The notes under the pieces were generated by a model. It ran no database searches and had not been told where the DNA came from. It worked only from the letters and a program-made list of their open reading frames with translations. 64,000 nucleotides of DNA from Bryum argenteum (taxonomy: Eukaryota > Streptophyta > Bryopsida > Bryales > Bryaceae), in the NCBI GenBank assembly GCA_037043015.1, contig CM073330.1, positions 1,389,263 through 1,453,262 of the forward strand. The letters are read 5' to 3'. A program made the translations under genes and the position numbers. This document shows positions 12,386 through 23,560 of the stretch, one piece after another (position 1 is the stretch's first letter; each line of letters opens with the position of its first letter).

Positions 12386-13347
12386 GTGAATCTATTCCAG
12401 AAGTAAGCAGGAGCTTGGAACCTATCTTTACGTGGAGAAGCTCCCAATATACTTGTTATTGAAGGGGCAGCTCTTGTTGGTCTAGCTTTTTAAGACCTCA
12501 AGTCACCTTATGTATACATCCAGTAGCTTGTGTACGAGCACTGTAAAATGTTCAATATTCGTTTCAGTCAGGAAGTGCATTACGTACATGATAGCAAAGT
12601 CATGCTTCAGAACCATAATGGTCTTCACGTCAAAATAATTGAACTTATGTGCAGATTTCCCCGTCGCAAACACCACTTTGTTATTAAGACAGTAAAAACA
12701 ACTTCCACCCCTACAATGAATGCTCCGATCTTACAGATGCACTCTCATGCAATTTGGCATGCTACTCCTAACAATAGTTACATAGAACATAGTACACTTG
12801 AAAGTACAAAAAAGGAACACTATATAATTGCTACCTCAATTTGTTCAAGGGTGTACGGGATAAACATAACAGAAGACCATTTGCCAAAAAGCCTCAAAAC
12901 GGCATGCAAAATATATAAAATGAAGCTTCGGGTCACTAATTGCTGCGGCCTCTCGGTCGGTACCAGCGACTTTCTGTGCCACAACAGTCATGCACTGTAG
13001 TCGGCATCTTCCTACCTCGTTCTCAGGAAACACTGTAGTCGGCAACCCCAAGTGCAAGTAACCCTGCGGCTATGGCGGATCATTGTGGTGTGTAACAAAC
13101 TAGTGCTGCAAGGTTGGTGCAATCCTCACGAGCTTGCCGATGGTTCTGGTGAGGAAAAGGGCGATCGCTTGTGGAGTTGGAGAGGCACTTCTCGCACAGA
13201 CTGGGATGAACGCTCGTGGAAGCTGAACGACTAGATACTTTCTTCTCACCACTTCTTGCTTCGGCGCGTGAGGTGCATTTGCGTAAGCGTGTGGGTTCAT
13301 TTCGGCACCAGCAGGCGTTTCATATCGGGGTGGTTACAGAGCCAGCA
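12386..13347. other. Intergenic between the SMARCAL1-like and TNL loci
   Basis: Contains the likely 3' UTR of the helicase locus and the TNL promoter. The longest open frame, about 12530-13000, has no recognisable similarity. An in-frame ATG at 13216 could extend the TNL by 44 residues; the added sequence is not TIR-like and may be 5' UTR. Confidence 0.5.
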
Positions 13348-15320
13348 ATGAAAGACGGGGAAGCCGGTACGAGCAGAGGTGCGGTGGTGACAGAGGATTA
13401 CGACGTGTTCCTTAACCACCGCGGGCCTGACGTGAAGGCCAACTTTGTGGCGCATTTGGAGGAGGCCCTCCGATGTGCAGGCCATCGTCCATTTCTGGAC
13501 GCTCGCTCCCTGATGAAGGGCAACCCTGCCCTGGAGTCCATCGACCACGCTCTGGCCATGGCCAACGTTCACGTGGCCGTGGTGTCGACGGGGTATGCGG
13601 AGTCCAAGTACTGCCTCAACGAGCTGGTGGCCATGCTGAGGAGCGGCAAGCCGGTGGTGTCCGTGTTCTACGGAGTGGAACCTGGGGACATGCGGTGGGT
13701 GGAGAATGGTCCTTTTGGAGCTGCATTTGAGAGACACCGGTCCCAGGGGAGGAGCCCGGAGAAAGTGCAGGAGTGGAGAGATGCTCTTGCAGCACTGGCT
13801 GAAATTAGTGGGTTCCGCCTGGCTGATTACAGAAGGTGAGTTTGAGGACTAGTCATAATTCTGCATCTTATGGAAGTGAGTATGTTTTTGAGCGTGTATG
13901 GTTGTTTTGATGGGTCTTTGTGGGTGTGGGGCACATTTATTCGGCATAAATAGTTCCACCACACATGAGTTTATATATCTACATCCACAATGTTGCTGAA
14001 AAGGAGAGAGTACTTTGTGAATATCAAAGGATAACCCTCATTGTCATGTTTGGGTGATGGATTTGTGTGTAGGGATGAATCAAAGCTAAAGCAAGAAGTG
14101 GTGAAGCAAGTAGCTCACCTCACTCCTTTCAACATGTGTGTTGAAGTGAATTCTTGCAGTGTTGGGCTTGAGGGCCCAACACGTAAGTGCATCCAAGTTA
14201 TGAAGGAGATGGGTGGTGGGATAGGCATATTGGGAATAGTGGGAATGGGAGGGATTGGGAAGAGCACTCTTGCAAGAGAAATCTACAACCACTATGCAAA
14301 GGAGAGCAAGTTCAAGCGCATGAGTTTTTTGGAGATTCATCAAAAGAGTATAACATCCTCTTGCAACGTTCTCGGGTGGCTAGCGTGGTCATTGCGATTG
14401 AGAAAGCAGTTGATGTGGGATCTTTTGCGCATAGACTTCAATTGCTCTACAGATTACAAGAATTGGTTCGAAAGAATTAAGAGTGTAGGGCCGGTCATGA
14501 TTGTGGTGGACAATGTTTATGATCCCAAACAGCTTGATGGATTGATACCATTTCTAGTTGGTCTTCATCGGGGTAGCCGCATGATGGTGACATCTCGTGA
14601 TCGAAGTATCTTGAACAACATGGGAGGAAGGGAGGTCAAGTACTATATATATGGTATTCCCCTATTGAAGTCATGTTATACTAGTGAGTTGTTTAATTGG
14701 CATGCCTTTCACTCTATGAAGGCTGAAAAAGATTTAGAAGGGTTTGCGGAGGATATTGTGGAAGCATGTGGTGGATTGCTATTGGCTTAAAAGGTGAGTG
14801 GACCGAGTTTGTTCAAAAAAAGGATGGGAGAAGATAGAGAGGCAATATGGATGGAGGCTACAGATGCAATTGTGCGGAGTCGAGATGTCATGGATGTATT
14901 GAGGCGAAGCTATAATATCCTTCTTGATGAAGACAAACATATATTTGTGGATATTGCATGTCTTTTCAACAATGAGACTCGTGAGGTAGCTCTAGCGTAT
15001 TGGAGAAGTTGTAAGGATTGTGTATCTTGTGATGGGATGGGCACACCTTATACTTCATTACAAAATCTCATTGACGGGAATTTGATTTCATGCCATAGTA
15101 ACGGGCAGTTAAGGGTGCATGACTTGTTAGTGGAGTTGGGAGAGGAGATTGGAAAGACAACCAAAACACACTTTACAAAGGGAAATAGTGGAGAAGTGGC
15201 ACTTAGAAGAAAGGAGGTAAGTCACAACTATTTTTGAGAATACAAACATTCCATGTTTTAGTATTGTTGTTTGTGATGGGGTTGACTTTGTCATTAGAGT
15301 GTGTAAAAATAGGTTGGAGA

Positions 15321-15367
<47 letters not shown>

Positions 15368-17126
15368 CCACAGAGATGAAGTAAATTTGAAGCTTGTATG
15401 TACATAAAAAGAAGTTGACAATTTAAAGTGTGGTGTAATTGCAGGGATTGACAAAAACAGTGGCACTGAATTTGAGAGGAAGCAAGAGGAAGAGGTTTGG
15501 AGTCGAGGAATTTGCAAATATGCCAAATTTGCATTTTCTTGAGTTACCAAAAAAAGCAAAGATGAATGGAGATTGGAGTTACATGCCAAGAGAATTGCGA
15601 TGGTTGCGATGGTGTAATACACCTTTGAAACAAGTGCCGCCACAATTTGAAATGTCTAAGTTAACAGTGCTTGACTTTTCATGCAGTTCTAAATTGGTGA
15701 TTTGTGGAGCAATTCAAAGTGAAGCTTGAAGGTATGTCAAGCTTGAATGAAGCATCGCTCAAGAACTTTTTGGTGTCATGTTTGAGTATAATTTGATAGC
15801 ACTTATAGCAAAAGATGATGAATGTTATATCAACTAATACGAGTCTTTCTTTATCAAGGTTGCCCCAACCTTATACGGCTCAATTTGAGCCAATGTTCAT
15901 CTATCGAAGAATTACCAAATTCCATAGGACAATGTTTGGAATTACAATATTTAGATCTTTGGAATTGCGAAAATTTGAGAAGACTTCCGGATACAGTTGG
16001 ACAACTCAAACAATTACGGTCGCTTATACTTTTCGGGTGCCGGAGGTTGAAGTCTTTGCCAGAATCTATTGGCCATGCATCACATCTAGAAGAGTTGCGA
16101 TTAAATTTTTGTGTAAGGTTGAAAAGGCTCCCTGAATCTATCGGATTGCTCGAAGAACTCAAGCATCTCACCTTGAATTATTGTAAAAGACTGATAACCT
16201 TGCCAAGGTCGATAGGTGAACTCTCAAAATTGGTAAATTTGAGTGCACGTGGTTGTTGCATATCTTTCGGATCCGTTCTACCTTCTCTCCTACTTTGCTC
16301 AAGCCTTATAAGGTTAGCCTTGCAAATGGATCCTTGTTCAGATCTCCAAACATGTTTTGTCAACTCTATCAAGGAGGCTTGGACGAAGTTAGAGTATTTG
16401 GATTTGGAACATTTGCAGGGTCTACTATGCTACCTCCCTTATGGAGCATTCAAATCCCTTAGAATCCTACACGTGATCGATAAGACTCTCACTCAGTTCC
16501 CGGAATCCATTAGACTTTTGGTGGCACTTAAATCCTTTACGGTTGAATGTGAGGTGCTGGAATGCCTTCCAAACTCATTTGGTGATCTCAAAGCACTCAA
16601 CCAACTTTCATTGAGTACATGTACTAACTTGAAAAGGTTGCCAAAAACTCTTGGTACACTTACAAATTTGAAAGATTTGAACATTTATGATTGTAGCCTC
16701 CTTAGAAAGCTCCCAAGTTCAGTAGGCATGTTATCAGGACTTAGGTTTTTTCGTCTCCAAGAGTGCCCAAAGGTGAAATACCTTCCAACCTCATTTCAAC
16801 AACTCAACAGTCTCACATTATTTTCTTTGGTTGATTGTGAGAACATTGAAGCAGTGGAGGTCCTTACAACTTTGCAAGGCATGCCTATATGGAGAAGCAC
16901 ATTCATCACCAAGCTTCCACCTTCTTTAGGGGTTTTGTTGAATCTTCACATTCAGTGGTTTCAGAGCAAAGTTCATATGACATTCCATATATTGAATGGA
17001 ACATACGAAGTGGTGGAAGAAAGTGAGACTAGTATCTTGAAAGCTTACCATGACGAATCAACTGGATTGTTGGGTTTAGAAGTATTTTTTTGTATAGGCA
17101 TGTGTGACGGGACTACTTTAGATTGA
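13348..17126 (+). pseudogene. TIR-NBS-LRR disease-resistance-like gene, broken
   Basis: Four coding blocks: TIR 13348-13835, NB-ARC 14073-15216, a linker exon about 15445-15732 and LRRs 15859-17126, with GT-AG borders. The TIR opens YDVFLNHRGPDVK and keeps the glutamate of CLNEL that is the NADase residue in plant TIRs. The NB-ARC shows the P-loop GMGGIGKST, kinase-2 MIVVDNVYD, RNBS-B MMVTSRDRSIL and an MHD-like VHDLLVELG. The pre-LRR linker (ANMPNLHFLELPK, MPRELRWLRW) and about a dozen LRRs of LPxSIGxLxxL type follow; splicing gives KLEGCPNLIRLNL. Two lesions: the GLPLAL motif reads GLLLA then TAA (14788-14790), and the frame shifts by one at about 15690-15720. As it stands it could give only a TIR-NB fragment. 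The class acts as an intracellular immune receptor. The TIR exon is far more GC-rich than the rest. Confidence 0.85.
15323..15363. repeat. (TA)n microsatellite in a TNL intron
   Basis: About 20 uninterrupted TA dinucleotides lie inside the intron 15217-15444, between the NB-ARC and pre-LRR exons. They do not touch the splice sites. Confidence 0.95.
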
Positions 17127-17880
17127 TGAGACCTTGTTGTTTTTTGGAGCATCATTACCTCCACTGACCATCAAAAAGAACACATTTTTCATAACAACAT
17201 CTTTGAGACTTCTATTGTAAGCTTTTTTAAAAAAAAATAACGTTTCTCTATATTTTGGAGGATAATAAATGTATCTTTGGAATTGAATATTACCACGTAT
17301 CTTCCCATCAAATTTGTTTTGTGCAGGGTATTGCACTTCGATAAAAGCTGAAGAGTTTCGCTCTTTTAGTGTAAATTGTGTATGAAGGAAGTAAGCGTAT
17401 TATGCATTCCATGAATATAACTAGTTAGCATCCGCATATATAAAGACGATTCATATTCCTCTGCACTGAGTTGGATCTTTTAGGATTCTAGTGGTCATTC
17501 CTATCTCCAAATAATGCAGAACATTGCCCTCATATAGTTTTATCATGCAGATGGATGGTCATGGGTGTGACAAAGGACTAATCGTTATGTATGATATTAT
17601 CTTGAACGCATGGAAAGAGCTTTGGGTTACACATGGTCCAAACCACAATGGTGTACCTAAAAATCAATTAGTCATGAATGTACACCATGAGTACATTGAA
17701 ATATGAAAGTATGCCCTCGATATTTTATCTCTTGTGGTTTTTGAGTATATTACCTTACAACACAGTGTGGGAGGCATCTTTTGAAATATTTCATGATGGA
17801 AGTGTTTGGGTCCAATTTATTTGTACATCTTCCACTGAGTTAGAGTTTTGTTGCATCCGAATAGGTTAGGCCTATTGAAA
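17127..17880 (+). other. TNL downstream region with a possible extra exon
   Basis: A 3' splice-like site TTATCATGCAG precedes an open stretch at about 17551-17706 that reads DGHGCDKGLIVMYDIILNAW and ends at a stop. It might be a C-terminal exon of the TNL or of another gene. Nothing ties it to the LRR exon, which already ends in a stop, and I do not recognise it. Confidence 0.25.
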
Positions 17881-18084
17881 AAGGGGACATAGGGGTTTGG
17901 TTTTGGAGTTTAGTTTACTGGTTAAACATTTTGGGATGTAGTAATTTGGGGTCTCTACTCTCTAGTCTCATTGAAAAGTTAGGAAAAAAAAGGAAAATTA
18001 TTATCCCTCCTAAATGAACACTTTGTTCTCACTTTTTGTTTCTATATAAATGCAATGGGACCTCTACCCAACTCACATTGAGCC

Positions 18085-18990
18085 TAAGGTCTTCTTAGAT
18101 CCAAGTAAAAAGGGAGGGTTTAGTAGGTAGTAAAAGAGGGTCGTATCACATCCAGGTAGAAAGAAAGTAAGGGGCTTGTCACATTCAAGTAAAAAGAAAT
18201 GGGCTTGTCAATCACATCTAGGTAGAAAAGAAGGGGCTTGATGTATCTTGGTAGAAAGGAAGGAGCTTGTCACATCTACTTAGAAAGGAGGGGCTTGACG
18301 TATCTTGGTAAAAAGGAAGGAGCTCGTCACATCTACGTAGAAAGGAGGGGCCTCGTTACATTCACGTAGAAAGGAAGGCCTCATTGCATCCAGGTAGAAA
18401 AAAAGTGACAATTATGTATGCTTTTTTGGCAGGGCAAACTATTTTTTATTTTAATTAATGAAATATAGAATTGGTATCAGAGACTTTAGTATTTGCAAAC
18501 CAAAGACATATAGGTAGAAAGAAAGGGTCTTGCCGCATCCAGATAAAAAAGGAAAGAGCTTGTAACATGCATCTAGGTAGAAAGAAAGGGGCTCGTCACA
18601 TCCAAGTAAAAAAAGAAGGGGCTCATCACATCCAGGTAGAAAGGAAGGAGCTCGTCACATCCAAGTAAAAAGGAGGGGCTTTGTCACATTCCAGTAAAAA
18701 GGAGGGGCTTTGTCACATCCAAGTAGAAAGAAGGGGCTTCATCGCATTCAGGTAAAAAAAAAGGAGCTCGTCACATCCAAGTAGAATGGAGGGGCCTTCT
18801 CACATCCAAGTAGAAAGAAGGAGCTTCATCACATCCAGGTAGAAAAGAAGTGACAATGAGATGTGCTTCTTTGGGAGAGCAATTTATTTTTGATTTCAAA
18901 TATTGACTTTTAGAATTGGCATCAGAGACTCTAGGTACTTGCAAACGCAAACCTAGAACCTAATTTCAAAAATAAAGCCTACGGCCCCAA
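18085..18990. repeat. Degenerate 28-32 bp minisatellite in two blocks, possibly a retroelement leader fossil
   Basis: Units of about 28-32 bp built on GTCACATCCAGGTAGAAAGGA plus GGGGCTT repeat about eight times (about 18131-18410) and about eleven times (about 18505-18855). Each block is followed by a similar tail of about 110 bp that ends with a tRNA-iMet primer-binding-site-like motif: TTGGTATCAGAG at about 18473-18484 and TTGGCATCAGAG at about 18916-18927. TGGTATCAGAG is the usual primer site just inside the 5' LTR of plant LTR retrotransposons. The pair of blocks therefore looks like a duplicated LTR/leader remnant. No gag or pol similarity is visible nearby, so the element would be a heavily reduced, old fossil. 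Confidence 0.6.
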
Positions 18991-19081
18991 TTGGACAAAA
19001 CGAGCATGCCCTCCTCAACACCATTCCCTATAATGCATTCCCAAGCAATTTCACACCTAATCTCTTTGCACTCAAGATTCT

Positions 19082-19731
19082 ATTTTCAAAAAAATAATTA
19101 AACAATAGCCTTGCAATGGTGAAATTTGCTAAATAGTTTACAAACAGAAAATAGTCTAAAACTAGACCCTTTGCAATAAAATCTACACCTTATGTAAAGA
19201 AGATCTTCGATTTTGTCAAAACTTCTACTACGAAGATGAACTCTAATTGAAATCCATCTTAAAAAAGAAAGTTGAAATCTAACGGTGGATAAAGGGAAAT
19301 AGCTCCTCACAAATTATACATTTTTTCAATTTTTTCATTGCGGAAATATCATTGCAAATCTAATACCTAAAGTATTGGGATAAGAATCTTCCAACTAGAA
19401 AGCTGTCCGATTTCATCTTACGAGTATGATCATGTAAGAAAGCTTCAAAAAACTATTTTTAGTTTAATATAATTGCCTTGCAATGGTAAAATATGCCTCA
19501 TGCTTGAAAACCAAAATCAAAAATTGCCTTCGCTAAGATGCATGCCATTAATTCATACTTCATTGTTTGGGTTTGCAATCTTTACTACACAAAGAAGATT
19601 TGATTTGGGACCCAAACCAAGTGATTTCGTCTAAAACAGATTTTGAATGAAGAAATTATGTCTCTTCAAAATTTATGCCCTCCATCCACACTATAGAAAA
19701 ACGACAATGAGGACAATTGGGGTTAACCCAA
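19082..19731 (+). mobile_element. Fragment of TTAA-element family A (copy A3)
   Basis: Aligns by eye with the right two thirds of the full element at 48569-49534. Landmarks are the repeated phrases around CTTGCAATGGT, ATCATTGCAAATC, CTTCCAACTA and AAGTGATTTCGTC. It ends near GGGGTTAACCC, a degraded terminal repeat. The left end is missing. Confidence 0.6.
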
Positions 19732-20198
19732 CTTGTACTTAACCCAGCATTGTAACGAAGCCTGCGGTTACTATGAAATTTTCACTATTTGGAAGCGGGG
19801 TTCACTAACTTTATTCACAAAGTGCCGGTATCGCTAAAGCACAAAGAGCTAGACAATGGGAGGCACCAACACTAGATAGTCTCTGAAAGGAACCAACAAC
19901 GAGAACCAACAACGAGAAACTGAAAGAAAAAAAGGAAAAATCACATTGTGTTGTTGACAAAAGGGTAAATTATTCTAAAGATCTAAGAAGGAAAAGTCTT
20001 TACCTAGAAGAATTGTCAATGTTTTGAGACAAGTCCATTTTGCTATGTCTTGACAATTGCTCGAATATTGCAAATGTGGATGTTATGGATGGTAAATTTT
20101 CAAGTCAAACCCAAGGCCACAACAAATATTATTACTCCCAGTTATAACCTCAACCATTACAGTGTCACTATAAATTTTAAGTACAGGCTTGAGCAGAA

Positions 20199-20335
20199 AT
20201 GCATGATTCGGAATTGCACGTAAGAGTTACAAATACATGGCTGGTACATAAACCTCTTACACATAGTCCATATGTCATGACATTCACAAAATTAACGCAT
20301 GTACGTATTACATATTTGGCACCCTGGAGTGCAAA
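20199..20335. repeat. Interspersed repeat D (about 130 bp)
   Basis: The segment with GCATGATT, CTTACACATAGTCCATATGTCA, ACGCATGTACGTATTACATATTTG and a final CCC recurs at about 23568-23690. In more diverged form it is present once per array unit near 30000, 36080 and 42475. It has no evident coding content. Its presence outside the array shows that the array unit was assembled from sequence dispersed in this region. Confidence 0.65.
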
Positions 20336-20827
20336 TTTTGTCAATAATGAACATTACACACTTTTACACTCAATTTTATGATGTAATCTTTGAGAATGAG
20401 AATGGTAGCAAATTCTTTCAATTAGCTTCCCATGTATGACTATTTATGCTATCCACTGTAGTTCACAAGAGTGGCTGGCAAGGACTTCTCCTCCGACCTT
20501 CACAACAGAGTTTGAAGAAAAATGTTACAAGCAAATAGTTCGCATGAGTGGCTGGCATTTTGGCAAGGATGAAAGATGATGAGCTCGCTCTGAGGATACC
20601 AACGGACATACGACAGTACGGCCACAGAGAGTTCGCCCTCAATTCACGAAGGAATCTATTTCAAAGCCGTGCCACTGTTATAAAAAACGAGAAACCGAAA
20701 TGTTTTTAAGTCCTATTTGGCCAATTATGCTGTTCTGTCCAATTTCAGCCATGATCGTCTCGTATTACCGATTTCTCTTGGCCATGGGGATCAGAACTTG
20801 CAGCAATACGGACAACAAACTCCGCTT

Positions 20828-21760
20828 TCAGCACTGGGTGATGAAGGCACATCCAGGATGGCACGTGTATACATCGATACAAAAAGCATCATCCGGTGAA
20901 GACTCGATCTGGCTTTTGTCGAGATTGACCGTTCTGCCTCGAGCTAATAGTGGACAGTGTAGCTTTCTCACAAATCGCTCGAAGTCCTGTGGATCTGCAG
21001 CACGGAGCCTGGAGTACCGCTCAAGACTGTAGCCGTCAGCATTTGTGAGGTTCAAATCAAGTGCGTTGAAAGCATTTACGAAGTCGCTAGCATTGAGTCC
21101 AGATTCTTTGCTGGGTTCTTGAAGTATTTTGAAGAAGTCTGGCAATCGTCCCAAGTCTCCCGTACCCGCTGGCTTATGTTGGTTATCATAGTACATTTGA
21201 ACCGCTTGCAGAAGCCTGAAATCGCTTTCAAATAGAAGGAAAAGGTCGCAGTCCAACTGGGCATTTGCATCAAGGTATCTTGACGAATGTAATATTTGCG
21301 TCAGCCTGTCTTCGCTAATTGCATGTGACATTCCCAATTTTCTCAAAGGAAGGAGCAGAGAACTAGGAGGAATGGCAGTGGCAGTAGGAGGGAGCAGAAC
21401 ACTAGGAGGAATTTCAGGGGCAGTAGATGAAAACATCGCTTTTCCTTTACAACGGTCGAGAATAATGGATAAGAATTCTACAGGAGTACACGCTGGTACT
21501 TCAACGATTTCATTGTTCATTGCAGTTTGCTTTGAAGCATGTTCCCCGTGTGGTTGTAAGGAGAAGAGCTCTTTTTTCTTATCAACGCTGGCTGCCAATA
21601 ATTCATCCTCAACCAGATGCATGTCCTTATCGTCTTTCGATGTTGCGTTCAAAGCTTCGGTTGATGTTGAAGGTTGCATGACGTCCCGTTGTTTGACTCC
21701 GTCTTTTATTGATTGAGTGGACCCATCGCTTACAGCATAACTCGTATCCATTGCCTTCAA
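20828..21760 (-). CDS. Unknown single-exon protein, 310 aa
   Basis: A 310-codon open frame starts MKAMDTSYAVSDGS and ends GCAFITQC; a second ATG lies at codon 4. I do not recognise the family. The N-terminal third is rich in Ser, Asp, Glu and Lys and looks disordered. The middle has two similar Pro/Leu strings (IPPSVLLPPT and IPPSSLLLPL). The C-terminal half looks globular and helical (QLDCDLFLLFESDFRLLQAVQMY, in part; DFFKILQEP; LNASDFVNAFNALDL; DPQDFERFVRKLHCPLL). No signal peptide or membrane span is seen. Length without a stop in AT-rich surroundings, higher GC than its flanks and normal amino-acid composition support a real gene. Confidence 0.65.
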   Translation of the reverse strand: MKAMDTSYAVSDGSTQSIKDGVKQRDVMQPSTSTEALNATSKDDKDMHLVEDELLAASVDKKKELFSLQPHGEHASKQTAMNNEIVEVPACTPVEFLSIILDRCKGKAMFSSTAPEIPPSVLLPPTATAIPPSSLLLPLRKLGMSHAISEDRLTQILHSSRYLDANAQLDCDLFLLFESDFRLLQAVQMYYDNQHKPAGTGDLGRLPDFFKILQEPSKESGLNASDFVNAFNALDLNLTNADGYSLERYSRLRAADPQDFERFVRKLHCPLLARGRTVNLDKSQIESSPDDAFCIDVYTCHPGCAFITQC

Positions 21761-22234
21761 ATCTTACTTCACGCACTGCTAGATTGATTCCACCTCATTA
21801 ATAAGTTCACAAGAATTCATGACACATGCTGCCAAGACACACTATGTTATAAATAATACCTCACACTCTCGCATCACCATCATGTTAAATAAAATTCACA
21901 CAACTTTCATGCGTTTGAAGGTAAGTCACACTGATCAACAAATTTCACCGACTCTCGTCAGCCGACCATTGACTGTCATTGGCCTCTGTTCCTTCAGGTG
22001 ATTGTCAAAAACTCTTGAAACTGAACATATGACTGTTATCCTATCTAAATTCCAGGGACATTTCGTAGTAGCAGTAATTACCGAGATGGAGTTAAAAATT
22101 CACTCGCACATTGCATTTCTGATACAGAAACTACATACAGTTGCGGTTAAGTAGCTCATTCTCAGGCAGTTCTTAATCGAGGAAAACAGTTGAAATAAAT
22201 TCACTAATGTGATTTACACCTCGTCTTGAATCTA

Positions 22235-22379
22235 GATCAGTCGTGTTGAAAATCTGAGAGGTAATACATTACTAATTTACTAATGTAATTTACCGACTCG
22301 TCCGCTCGTGCATCTCATAAGTAATATCGGACTATGAAGAGTCGAAGTATTACCTCTAAGATTTTCAACACTACTGATC
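22235..22379. repeat. Imperfect inverted repeat, 33-bp arms
   Basis: The arms at 22235-22267 and 22347-22379 are reverse complements at about 30 of 33 positions, built on GTTGAAAATC and GAGGTAATAC. A loop of about 79 bp separates them. They lie in the 5' flank of the 310-aa gene. This could be a small foldback element, or a structured leader if the flank is transcribed. Confidence 0.75.
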
Positions 22380-22810
22380 CAGATTCTGTAACGATCGCCA
22401 ATCACTCTCTCTTGATTATCCTTTCTCTTCACAGCTTGATAAATTCTGTTCGGCAGCAAACCAGCGTGTCGGATTTGATCAAGAAACGGCAACACTTCAA
22501 CTATAAACGCCAGATTTACGCATCATTAACCTCAAATCTTAAGCATGAATAGAATTACCGTGACCGATTCTCTACGTTCACAAAGACACGACGGATTTGC
22601 AACAAATATTACTCTTCTTGATGAGACAAGGAACATCAAATCTACTCACCTCGCCGAGCACATCAACGCTGATGGTGATGGAAGCGATGGTAGTCTGGGA
22701 AGTATGAGAGCTTCGATTCGGCTATGGCGGATAGGCCATGGCCGGGAAACATAATTGGCGGGAGTCATGTACTGTTCAAATTAGACTACTGTAGTGATTA
22801 CTCTTGTGGT

Positions 22811-22819
22811 TTATATATA
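22811..22819 (-). promoter_or_regulatory. Candidate TATA box for the 310-aa gene
   Basis: On the minus strand the sequence reads CTATATATAAAC, a good plant TATA box. It is about 1.05 kb upstream of the ATG at 21760, so using it would need a long leader, probably with an intron. No closer TATA element was obvious. Confidence 0.3.
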
Positions 22820-23359
22820 GTATAGGAGAAGTATAGTGTAGGAGTTTGTTCTTGAATTGTCCTTGACCTCATTTCTCTTAGGAATATCATTAAAATCTTT
22901 TCATGTATATGAACACAATCTTTTTGTACCGTTCATATTTTGAGATAAAGAAATGATTTATTGAGAGAATAACATAGAAATTGTGTTGCAATGTTCACAT
23001 ATTGAGAAATGTACAAATGATACATTTAGAGGTGACCATGAAATTAATGTTGCTTCCAATTTCCTTAGATGAGACTTGTTTCAATTTGTGTTTGATTCCT
23101 AGAGTTTTTGGGATATGATTTGGTGTTGGGACATGATTTGGTGTCAATTTTGATAACTTGGAGTTGTTTTTTTAAAGGAGTATCGGATTAAACTACATTA
23201 GGAAAGAGTTTTGGAAACTTTGTGATAAGAGATTTTTGGGGGTTAAATCTTAATCGATTCAATAAACACTTCGTGTTTACATGTTTAAGAGGCAAATCTA
23301 CCATGAAGATTATTCTCTTGCCCAAATATACAAATTGGTAGATATGATTGTAAACCATA

Positions 23360-23560
23360 AGCCTTCAAAAGCATGATTCGAAAGTGAGGCATATTTTCTT
23401 CGTGCAAGTCAATTATGTTAAACCAAAAATAATTTTTATGAAGCTTTTCTACATGAACCTAATCTTAAGATGAAATCTAACAACTTTCTAGTTCGAAGAT
23501 CTTGATGACAATACTTTAGGTGTTAGATTTGCAATAATATTTCCACAATGATGAGGAGCA
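23360..23560 (-). mobile_element. Inverted fragment of TTAA-element family A (copy A4)
   Basis: The reverse complement matches about 19320-19510 of copy A3, including the phrases for ATCATTGCAAATCTAA and CTTCCAACTAGAAAG. Both ends are missing. It abuts a copy of repeat D (about 23568-23690), the reverse of the spacing around A3. Confidence 0.6.

Noticed and set aside
13297-13737. 146-codon minus-strand frame opposite the TIR exon
   Set aside because: A shadow frame of GC-rich coding sequence; the plus strand is a clear TIR domain.
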